DNA of 64,000 nucleotides, taken from assembly GCF_902806685.2 (NCBI RefSeq), contig NC_048537.1, positions 14,034,720 through 14,098,719 of the forward strand. Reading direction: 5' to 3'. Origin of the DNA: Maniola hyperantus. Its lineage: Eukaryota; Arthropoda; Insecta; Lepidoptera; Nymphalidae. The notes beneath the pieces are model-generated. The model was given only the letters and a program-made list of their open reading frames with translations, searched no databases and was not told the origin of the DNA. Shown here one piece after another: positions 35,601 through 47,600 of the stretch (position 1 is its first letter; each line of letters begins with the position of its first letter). Position numbers and translations under genes: made by a program.

Positions 35601-38600
35601 AATCCAAAACAATTTATATCTGTATTTTTTTTTTTTATTCAGATACAAGTTAGCCCTTGACTGCAATCTCACCTGGTGGTAAGTGATGATGCAGTTGATT
35701 TTGAACGCCATTTTCAAAACGGACTATTGAGGCTGCATTGAGGCTGATCCCTTATATAAAATTCAAAATATTTGGACGATAATAATCATCTAAATATTTT
35801 GAATTATTTTAAATTCGCTCTTTTGGAATAGACCATAACTTGTTGAGAAGTTTTGTATACAAAAATTAAATAAATGTATCTCTAACCTGAATGTAGTTTT
35901 GAAAACTTACCGATTCTACTTAATAAATAACACAACGGAATATTGGGTACACGCGTCTACCACTTACTTACATCTATGATTGTAATATTATTGACATAAT
36001 AAAACCTAATTTTCGTCTATTATGTGAATGAAAAAATGTTTAAGTTTGAGAGTTTCTAAGAATTAATTCAATTGGCGAAATTTCACGCCATTTAATGATC
36101 AATTGATGAATACGGGGCCGGTCGAGCGTGAAATGGAAACTGACGTTGATGGAAGTAAGTGTTAAATTCGGAGGTTATACCAACTGCTCCGGTAGCCGTG
36201 ATCGTCTAGTGGTTAGGACCCTACGTTGTGGCCGTAGTAACCCAGGTTCGAATCCTGGTCACGGCAGCGCGAATAGCTGTCTCGGCGGAGCTTATTTTTT
36301 GTTTTTTTTTTAATTTTATAAATGCGAAAACGTGTTTGTTTGTCAGTTTATTGGTTTTCGCAACGGAGCTACAGATCGATGTGATATTTGCTATAGATTT
36401 TTGCATGGGTACCTAAAGTTAAATACCTAGACAGTGACAAGCTACTTTTTATCCCGGAAAATCAAAGAATTCACGGTACTTCTTTAAGTATGGTCTTGTT
36501 TGAATAGTCTATTTGTTTTTGGCGTTTATTATTATTATTTATTAAATAATAATAATAATAAACGCCGAAAAACAAGTAGATTATTCAGTATTGTATTTCA
36601 AACAAGTAGATTATACAGTAGGTAGTAATGTTTATTGTTGAATTTATCTTAGTTCAACAAGGTTTGTACTCGTAGTCTTAAAGAAAAAAAGAGAAAGAAA
36701 AAGTTCCCTATTCGTATTATTTTTCAAATCAAAGGAAGTAATAAAAATGGTAAAACCTATTGATTAGATAACGCTTTGTACTAGATCGGTCTATTGTAAT
36801 TTGTAATTTACGCAAAGTTAATTGAGTGACTCACGAACCTTTTCCCGAAGGTTAACTTTTTGTCAACAATAATTAATAAAAAGAAATCGTTTAAAAACGA
36901 AGAGGCAAAGTAGGTATAATTGAATGACTCAAAATTTTGACAAATATCTACACATTAAGTATCATCATCATCATGATCAACCCATCACCGGCTCACTACA
37001 GAGCACAGGTCTCCTCTCAGGATGAGAAGGGTTTTGGCCATAGTCTACCACGCTGGCCAAGTGCGGATTGGCAGACAACACATTAAGTATATACAAATAA
37101 TAATGTATAAAAGGAAAAACTGACTGACTCAACAACGTAAGCTACAAACCTCTGAAAAAAATTAAGATATTGAATGTAGGTTGTCGCTAAAACTTAGGCC
37201 CTTAACTTTGAAACGATTTTCAAAAAATTCATAAAAATTCTCAATAATATATATATTTTCAATAAAAACTATGACCGCTTATGATCTAATTTTTTTTCTT
37301 TTAATATAATTAGTTTAGTAAATCTACTTAGACTGTAGATTTTTCATGCCACATATAACCTAAATACGTTCAAGGCAAGAGTGAATAGGTATCTTCTGAG
37401 CTGGCGCGCTCCAACCTAGACCTCATCATTGCTTTTTATTAAGCATGATTGTCATCAAGCGATAGCCTATCTCGCAATAAAAAAATAACATAATAGTACC
37501 TAACTAAGCGTTAATGGCAGACCGCGGATACACCTGTAAGTTTTACTCACGTAAGTAGTTCGCATGATTAACTTACGACAAAAATAATGTAAGTTAAACA
37601 CAGTTGACAATTAATTACGTAAGCTACTTATAGAGAGAAAGCGCGAGGGCCGTTTATTTTATAACAGCTGAAAGTTTCTCTGCGTATTGTCCCCAACACA
37701 GAGAGGAACGATCCGCGACTATGAAGTTTGGATCATGGTGGCTTTGGCAGATAACAGGTAACAAAGGTGTAAAAAATATTACGTCAAAGTATATTAGAAA
37801 TCAATTAGTATCGTAGCAAACCGCTGCCAGACACTTGAACTTTAACAATTTATTAAATTTAAGGGGGTGTCTAGCAGGGTGTTACACCTGTAAAACTTAC
37901 AGATGTAATCGCGGCCTTATGTAAGCTATTTATGTAAGTAAAACTAACAGGTGTAATCGAGTAAGTTTTAATGAAATGAAGATGAGAGAAGCTAATAGGT
38001 ATATAAAATTGATCACAGACATGTACCTGTTGTGCTGTAGAGTCTGCAGCTGGTGCGCGCCCCACGACAGCCCGATGCCGATGTCGGAGCTCATGCTGAA
38101 GTCCTGTGGGCCGCCGAAGTTGCCGAGTCCTGAGTAGCTTAGTGGCGTCTAGAAAAAGTACACTTTAATAAGTAACGACTAGTAGTAGTATTTATTTTTA
38201 ACTAGATGATTCTCGACGACTGATCTATCAATGCACAGCTCAAACTACTGGACGGATCGGGCTGAAATGTGGCATGCAGATAGCTATTATGACGTAGGCA
38301 TCCGTTAAGAAAGGATTTTAGGAAATGCAATCCCTAAGGGGGGTGAAATAGTGGTTTGAAATTTGTGTAGTCCACGCGGACGAAGTCGCGAGCATAAACT
38401 AGTCTTCCTATAAAGCTGAACTGAGGCTAGATACAAGACATGTTACTCACCTCTCCAGCATACGATATATCATCCTGTGGTGGTGGCATTGAACTGGGTA
38501 TGACGACGCGCAAGTTGTTCCGGGGTGAGTGGTGCGGGGGCGGTGCGTGTGCGTGCGATTTGTGCGGATGTCGGTGCGGCGACGGTGCTGGTCCGGGGGA

Positions 38601-41600
38601 AGGCGAGGGGGTACAGCCGGCGCCTAGCGGCGACGCAGATCCGGGGTAACCATTTGACATCTCTAGCATTCCGCCACTGGGGTAAACTGGAAGAGAATAA
38701 AAGAATTTTGAAAAAATCACTAAAGGTTCAAACATCAAAGTTTCAATCAATAAATTTCATTTTTAAAAAATCACGCTTTACGGCGATTACGCACTGCAAT
38801 TCAGTTATCCGAGTCCTATCCGTCATCCGTGAATACCAGCGATTATCTACGACATATATTGTCATAAGCTCCCATACAAAACAAAAAGAAACGTATTTTC
38901 ACGGACTCGGATCGGATGAGTGCGTAACCGCCGTTAGAGTTACTTTGAGGATACAATTCGCCATTACACACGTTGGTAAATACTAACTCAAAGTTTTTCA
39001 GAGTTCATGAATTTTAAAGCTTTCTATTCCACGTATTTTTACGGAAGAGTTGAACAAATTAATTATTCTGAGTAATTTTAATCATAGAAAAGAATCTTAT
39101 AAGTTATGTAGGTACAAGGCTTTCAACTAGAAATATTGATTGATTTTCAGATTAGTTTTAGACTGGCTTTTAATCTCGTACAGATGGATGGAGCTGTCAT
39201 AAAATAAAGGATTAAAAAAATACTAGGTCAAGTTCTTTAGATTAAAATAAAAATATCGAATAGATAAAACATGAACTGAAAACCTTCATAATTATTATTC
39301 GATTCGATAATATTGCAAACATTGCATTTCTCAAAACTAAACGTTGACACCTAATTGATCAACAAGCAATTTTTATCGATGAATAGATAATAAGGAGTTG
39401 ATAGATTTTATGCGATAAAAATTGGCAACATATTATAACTTAGTAGCTTATGCTCGCGAAAAATCCTTTCTTAGCGGATGCCTACATCTATCTATCTGCA
39501 TGCCAAATTTCAGCCCGATCCATCCAGTAGTTTGAGTTGTGCGTTGATAGATCAGTCAGTCAGTCAGTCAGTCAGTTACCTTTTCCTTTTATATATTTGG
39601 ATAAGGTTTATTCGTCAGTTCTTTTTAGGGTTCCGCAGCCGAAGGGTGCCAACGGGACACTATTACTATGACTCCGCTGTCTGTTCGTCAGTCTGTCAGC
39701 GGCTTGTATCTCGTGAACGGTAGAGGTAGAGAGCAGCAATTTTCACAGAATGTATTTCTATTGCCGCTTTAACAACAAATAATAAAAAATTCAAAATGGC
39801 CGTCATGAACGCTAAACAAATAAAGTCTTATTTTTTGTACGATTGGTAGGAACCTTTCGTATGCGAGTCAGACTCGTACTTGACCGATTTTTAGTTTAAT
39901 TGACAACTGTTTGGGAACTAATACCGATATTCATAGCCGAAGCGTATAATGAACGCCGAAGTTTGCTTGTTGTTGAATTTTGTTATATTTAACCGCTGAA
40001 CCGATCATCTTAAAATTTGGCCTGTCCATTAACGAATTAAGATTAGTTCTACAATTTGAAACAATACATAAACTAACAAAAAATAAACAATAAATTTTCA
40101 AGTTTTTTAGTTACCTGAATCGGTTTCTGAAGAGGAGGGCCGTGGACTGATAGAAGTGTGCATCTGTGGACTGGCTTGCAATAGTGACTGTTCGTAGCTC
40201 CCCACCGGCACGCTCACGGGAAGGTTGTAGTTGCTCCCGGTCACGCCCACTCCGACCCTGCTGCCGTTCAGTTGGTTGCGCTGCATCATCATTTGGAATT
40301 CCTCGTCAATCTTTGAATACTTGGCCTCGGTCCGTGGTGTCAGGTTGTACTCGGGTTCCGCCTCGGGGCTGTCTGGCGACATCACTCCGTTCTTATGCTC
40401 CTTCTTCGTGAGTGCCTGTAAGTGTCAGCGAAACCAGCTCAGGTGGCTTGACGAGCCCAAAGTATAAAATTACTCTACGCAGATCGCATGCAATTTAAAC
40501 TCGAGTTAAATATTAGAATCACCCTCTATACACACTGTTACTGTGCGGTTACTGTTAGTTTCTAACTCGACTTTCAATCCAGTTTGAAATATTAATCGAC
40601 CCTGTCGAGGTTCTACCAGTATAGCATGTAGTGGAGGGTAAATCAAGTGCTAATACAAAACTACGAAGCGATATCTAGTTGCTAAGGTATATACGTGAAA
40701 ACTTTTTAGCGTACATTTGTGTGTTGTGTCGAATGCAATGGTATACAACACTGACTTTACCCTTGTATCGCATCTCGGAGTCAGGTAGGCGCGCTTAATT
40801 CAAATAAACACAAAAATATTTATAAAACCCATGCTGCACAAGGAAAAAATAACATAAATATTTAGGGTGGTCATAAACTGTTAGTATAAAACTCGGCGTC
40901 TGGTATTTTACGTATTTTTTTTCTAACAGGAAATAAACGGGCATGCTGTTTGTTGGTATAGGATGTGTTCATCTATTCTTACGACTATAATAATTAAAGT
41001 GATTTTTGGTACAACATCGATTGGATATTTTGCTATTTTCTAAAGGGATAGGTACTCGATTAGTGTCTATTACAAGTGGACTTAATATTTTTGTGTTTTA
41101 GTAACAGATGTTTGTATTAAGGAAGTTTTGTGAGTAAAAGCACGCGGTTAGCGGGGTAAGTCAAGTTTGCATGGACATTGCATTGCGATCACGGGCACAC
41201 AGATGACGCCGTACTTCGTGTACCTCGATGATGTTCCGGTTCGTCAGCGACTCATGCGGTTCGTTGTATTCCGTGTATTTCAGTAACACCTGCAAAACGG
41301 GGGGAAACATTAGGGATGTGGGAAATCATCACGACCTCCCTGGCGCAGTGGTGAGCGCTGTGGTATTATTAGTGGGAGGTCCCGGGTTCGATTCCTGGCA
41401 GGGGTTTGGAATTTTATAATTTCTAAATTTCTGGTCTGGTCTGGTGGGAGGCTTCGGCCGTAGCTAGTTACCACCCTACCGGCAAAGCCGTGCCGCCAAG
41501 CAATTTAGCGTTCCGGTACGATACCGTGTTGAAACCAAAGGGGTTTGGGTTTAATAAAAACTGCCATACCCCTTCCAGGTCAGCCCGCTATCATCTTAGA

Positions 41601-44600
41601 CTGCATCATCACTTACCACCAGATGAGATTGCAGTCAAGGGCTAACTTGTATCTGAATAAAAAATAAAAAAATCATTTGAGATCTTAGATTGCGAGTGTT
41701 TTTCACACGTTGCTTATTCTGCTGGGCTGGCACGGAAATTGTGATTATTACGTTCCTATGATAGCTATTTTAACATTGACTACAATGATGAAGCAAATTA
41801 ACCTAAAATGATAGCATTTTTACTTTTAATATAGATAGCGAGCAAACGAGCAGGCGGGTCCTAACCTGAGTTAAGTGCTTACCGCCGTCCATGAACATTT
41901 GCAGCACCAGAGGAACTGCCATCATCAACTCCCTTCGGTGATGTTCCCATTAGATTACAACATGGGGTCATTCAAGGGACGGACCAACAAATTCCTGAAA
42001 GGCCGGCAACGCATAGGCGGTTCCTCTGGTGCTGCAGCTGAAAATCACTTAAGAACAGGTTACCCGACTGCTCGTTTGCTCGCTATTTTTATTTAAAAAA
42101 AGATGCTTACCTTGTCCATATCCGTGCTGGCATACTGGTAGAGTTTGTTGTTTGAGCTGAAGATGATAAGAGCGATCTCGCAGTCGCAGAGCACGCTCAG
42201 CTCGTACGCTTTCTTCATCACCCCGAATTTGCGCTTGTTGAATGTCACCTGGAAACAAATTGGTTTTTGTTAGCTTGAGCTGGCACCGCGATGGTTATTT
42301 CTAATAAGGTATCTCCTTATTAGAAAGCCCTGAGTCACTCAGCGGGCAATGGAGAGCTATGCTTGGAGACTCTCTACGTGATCAATTCAGAAATGAGGAG
42401 ATCCGTAGAAGAACTACAGTACCCGACATAGCTCAGCGTGTTGCAAAGCTGAAATGGCAATGGGCACATAGTTCAAAAAATCGATTGATGTTGGAGTTCC
42501 AGGTTCCTGGGATGGTGAGCTCGCAACGGCAAGCGCAGCGTATGAAGATCCCCCACTAGGTGGACCGACGATATTAAACGAATCAGGCATCGCAGCGCAA
42601 GACCGTGACGAGTGGAAGTCCCTACAATAGACCTAAGTCCAGTAATGGACGTCTATCAGTTGATGATAAACTTCTGTTACAGCTGTGTCGGTGACAGCAT
42701 GTGACAATCTAGTGCTGCTAAACTATAATACAGTTCATGTATTGGGTTTAGCAGCACCAGATTGTCACATTTGTCACCGACACAGCTGTAGCAGAAGTTC
42801 ATCATCATTATAGAGAGACGAGGAGATAGACAATAGTTCGGGTCTACAAAACACAGGTAGCTTTGACTGCAAATATCTCCCGAGTAACGAGTGTAGGTAC
42901 CGCGTTACATGACAGCTCAGTCGAATAAGGGGAAATTGAACAGGATATGACGAGGAACTTATGACAAAGATACCTAAGCACTTGTACTTGAAAACAGATG
43001 TACTTCTAGAAAAAGCATTTTGTATGGAGATGAGTTTTGAATCGTAACATCCTGTGACGCAATGACGATGTTTGAAGTCTGGGAAGAGTTGGCATAGTTC
43101 CAAAACTGTTCCAATTTATATTAGAACAATGAAGCGCGACCAAGATGCCATCTGTAAGATGAGCACAACTCACAAGCATTTTCATTAGGGCATTATTTGG
43201 AGTTGTGCCATCGTTCCATAATTTTTCTCTAGTAGGTAATGCAGTGAAAATAGATCTATAAAAAAACTGCACGCAGCCGCAAGATTCACAGGAGCCGCAA
43301 GAGTAATTTTTCGGCCGAAATGCAAGTGAGTGCACTAAAATGCGAGTATCAAGCGTGCACTAAAAACCCAAGTAAAGTCAGCACCGACCTCTGCTACCGT
43401 CCGCGTCAGTAGGATTTTATAGATCTGTTCGATGCGAACGAATCTGTATCAATTTTTTATGATTGAACATTTTATCGTGTGCGACAGGTCGAGATGACAA
43501 TCGGGGAGGAACGCCGCGCACAGCCCCCGAGCTAACCCAGTGCGGGCGAGCGCGGGTGACGTGCGGGTGTGCGGGGCGTCTCGCCGCCTCATACCCTGAT
43601 TGCCATCTCGGCCTGTCGCGCATTATACATAATATGTGTTGCGAGCACATCTTGAGGCTAATAAATAAACTAAAGTATCTCTCTACCAAATTCCGTCAAA
43701 ATCGGTTAAACGGATGAGTGTGATAAGCTAACCTACAGACAGATACACTTTCGTATAATAGATATTATTATGAATAGTAATTAAATAACGCATTAACAAA
43801 ATTAAAAATAATATGAGTTCAGCCAGTCAAAACAATGACCAGGAAGTAAAAGGAAATGATTTACATATCTCGAGTGTTTGGTGTATCGTGAATGCACTGC
43901 ATACATGCACATGTAGGTACACAGTTTGCACGAAACAAAGAAATTATTGTGTTGACGTACTTTAACGCGACGCAGAAAGTTATCGCACTCAATTTATGGG
44001 TCATGGACATTGCAATGAGCTAATGGAGGACTTTTACAATATATTTTTTAATAGTAGCTTTTGTTTTTTTTTTTAAATAAAAATGGCGAGCAAACGAGCA
44101 GGCGACACACCTGATGTTAAGTAAGTAATAATAGCTTCTTACACTCAGTGCAGCCTCTCAACCAGTCCGCTGAAACTACGCGTCTTGCTAGTCACTTAGC
44201 CGTGACCTCCACCTCAATCCCGAACATTAGCGTGAAGAAGAGACTAGCCGATAGCCTATCTGGAAGTCGCTCAACCGCCTTAGAGCAGGGGTGGGGAAGT
44301 CTAGGGCAAACTTTGCGAGGTGGGCTTCATCTCTAGACATGATACGGAGTGCATCTGGGGTATCCGAGACACGAATCACGAATGAGGAGCTACGCGAGGC
44401 TACCGACCGAGCTATCGCGGTTGCGGCTTTTTGGGCTGCCCGTATTTGAGGTGACCATTGAGTCGAAAAGAAGAAGAAGACCTGATGTTAAGTTATTACC
44501 GCCGCCCATGAACATTTGCAGTGTTTGCAAAGTGTACCGATTTTGGATTCCAGATGCTAAAATAAGTTGTCATTATCAAGGCTACTTTTTTAGGGTTTCG

Positions 44601-47600
44601 TAATCGAATCGGAGTCAACGGAGCCCTATTACTAAGCCTCCGCTGTCCGTACCAGGGTTGTTGCGGATGCCAATATTTTGACATCCGCGGATGCGGATAA
44701 TTAAAAGTTCACATCCGCGGATGCGGATGGATGAATTAATGCGAATGTTCCGCATTTGCGGATGCGGATGCGAATATCCGTAACGCCCCTTTTGGGTACC
44801 ATTGTATACACTATTTGATTGGTCAATTAGCGAACGAAGATATCAATTATCAACTAGCAAACACGCGCGAGGCACGCGCCACTCGGACCCCGCCCACTTT
44901 GCTGGTCGTTACTTGTTGCAAATATAAATCCGCATCTACAAAAGCTCCGCATTAATGGATGCGGATGTGGATGTCTGAATTGATGCTGATGTTCCGCATT
45001 TGCGGATGCGGATGCAAATATCCGTAACACCCCTAGTTCGTACGGCTGTCTGTCGGTTAGTGGACTGTCCTATTACTACGCCTCCGCTGTCCTTCCGTCT
45101 ATCTGTTGTTTTTAATATATGTTTCGCTGGCAGTCCTTCGACATGGTTATCGGAATTTTTTCGGAGATGAACTGTCTAGTGTCTGTTAGCAGGCTGTCTC
45201 TCATGAGACTCAATAGGTAGAGTTGAAATTTTCACATTTTCAAAATGAGCGCCAAATTAAAAAAAATAACAGTGGGTAGGTAGTTATATTTTTATAGTGT
45301 TTTACCTACACTTTAAAGAAATTTCTTGATCCCAGGAGACGCGGGTTCGATTCCGGCCGGTCCGCAACTTTTGATATGTATTTAAAATATTTAGGGTAGG
45401 TACTTACATAATCTTGCATGATGGTACAAGCCCTTCGTGTTAGTTTTGATAAATACAATCAATTTCCGGGATTCGCTCTCAATTTGTATCCTGTTTTTTT
45501 TTTATCAATGAATACAATACTTTTGTTGATTAACAATTTTATTTTATACGCTTACGTCAATAACTTTTAAATAATAAAAAAAAATTATTAAAAGTCAATC
45601 TACGAGAAATCGCTAGACTGCTATTAAATAAATATGTATCTAATTATATAAGTATAGTAAGCGACAGGTCGAGATGGCAATCGGGATATGAGGCGGGGCG
45701 AGCGCCCGCACCGGATTAGCGCGGGGGCTGTGCCATCTCGACCTGTCGCGGATTTTAATAGGTATTTGTTTAATAAACAGGAACGCAAAACGACAGCTGC
45801 AGTTTATATTATTTACTTTACTAAATCGCTTCATGTATTTATTATAATTGTTCAACTAATCACAGGTTATTAGGTATTACTGCGTAATAATTTCTATAGA
45901 TAATATAATATTTACATTACTGTCACCTACATTCATAGTTCAAACACAACGTAAACACTAGCAAAATGAATTGACCTTCGCAACTTTTAGCTGTCTGATC
46001 CTCAATCGCAGGACCACTATACCATGACCTCCTGCTACCAAGATTTTTCCCATCGAATGAATGGATTATAGGAAGCTCCGTGGATCTAAGAGGACTGGGC
46101 AAGGGCATGTAGTCGTATAATTAATAAATTAGTTGTTGGCGCGGTCATTGTCCCTAGCGATAATGTTTGCAGCGAGTTCAGTGCTGATATGCCCCATCTG
46201 TTAGGTCAGACCACTAAGGTCATCTCCCTCGCTCAACCTTGTGTTTGATTTTTTATTTCATTTTTTTCATCGAAGACCGGTTCCTATACTCTTTTCCTTT
46301 TCGGTTTCTATAAGGCATAGTACTGGAATGCCTAATCGCTTGACACTATTCTATCGATAGCCTATGAGTATACAAACCAGAAAACAAAGGCTAAGCCTGC
46401 TGCTAGAAGGCTAGAACAGATTCCAATACCCGTTTTCGGTTTCTATAAGCAATGGTACAGGAATACTGACTTGACACTATTCTATCAAAACTAAACAAAC
46501 CAGAAACTGACGGGTGGCTGAAGCCTCCTACCAGAACAGGCCTGTATGTTAACTAGCTTACGCTCGCGACTTCGTCTACATGGACTACACAAATTTCAAC
46601 CCCCTATTTTACCCTTTAGGGATTTCAAAATTCTTTCTTAGCGGATGCCTACGACCTGCCTATCACTTGTTATCCCAAAGCCACCATGATCCAAACAATC
46701 ATTCCTCCTAGTATTGGGGGCATTACGCAGCTTCAGAGCTTTCTTATTCTTTTCAAATTTATAACAAAATAACCACCTGAGGCTTAGTATCTACATAGTA
46801 CCCGTGCGAGTCAATAGTAGTTCATATGACTTTAAAACATGGACGCCGTTCAAACGATGGATGCAAAACAGTTGTGAGTAATAAATTCGCCTAGTTCGAG
46901 AGTCATTCGTTGGTATGCACAATGACTTTTGAACTTACTTTGTAGTACAATTTGCATCAGTGAGTAATTTGGTTGTTTTTCCATTGCTTAGGCTTATCAC
47001 TATTCTGAATAATAATTGGGTCAGTAAAGTTATGCTAAAATAACTAGTTGTTTAAAATGATTCGGAATATTTACCTACTGAAAAACTACCAAATGTGTGA
47101 TACATTTTAACTGGCTCTTGAATAAATAAAAGATATTTAATACAAAAAGTTCTTATCAAACATCTTCGCAACGGAAAACAAAGTCTGCAGCAAAGTTTAT
47201 TAAACAAAAAGTACCCTAAGTATATGTACCAAAGTTACGATATAATAACCTACATTGTAACGAAAAAAATGCACTTAGGAAAATGTCGAAAACCCCTACC
47301 TACGCCTACGCTACGAAAGAATTTCACTCTGGAAAAGTCAGGAAAATTATATGATACAGAAAGCGCCGGACCAAAATACTACCGGACAAAACTAACATAT
47401 GCCCGTGACTGCTTCCGCGTGGATTATACAAATTTCAAACCCCCTATTTAACCCCCTTAGGGGTTGAATTTTCAAAAAATTCTTTCTTAGCGGATGCCTC
47501 GTCATAATAGCTATCTGCATGCCAAATTTCAGCCCGATCCGACCAGTAAATTGAGCTGTGCATTGATAGATCAGTCAGTCAGTCACTTTTATATATTTAG

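Noticed and set aside
36961..37000. (CAT)n runs as a CRISPR-like or regulatory array
   Set aside because: They are the tails of SINE/LINE copies; no spaced direct repeats are present anywhere in the window.
38440..38986. Plus-strand frames of 69 and 153 codons
   Set aside because: They are shadows of the minus-strand MEF2 exon 38686-38451; GC-rich coding DNA opens the other strand.
41165..41224. Read-through of MEF2 exon 41289-41224 into its intron (adds about 20 codons then stop)
   Set aside because: A proper donor (gag|gtacac) and a next exon in the conserved position (ALTKKEHKNGVMSPDSPE) exist; intron retention is possible but unsupported.
43417..43717. 90- and 84-codon frames on both strands
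   Set aside because: They are open because of the GC-rich MITE at 43481-43620.
45310..45366. Possible tRNA gene (gggttcgattccggcc, a B-box-like word)
   Set aside because: Only the T-arm half is tRNA-like; no paired acceptor or D arm. Probably a SINE scrap.
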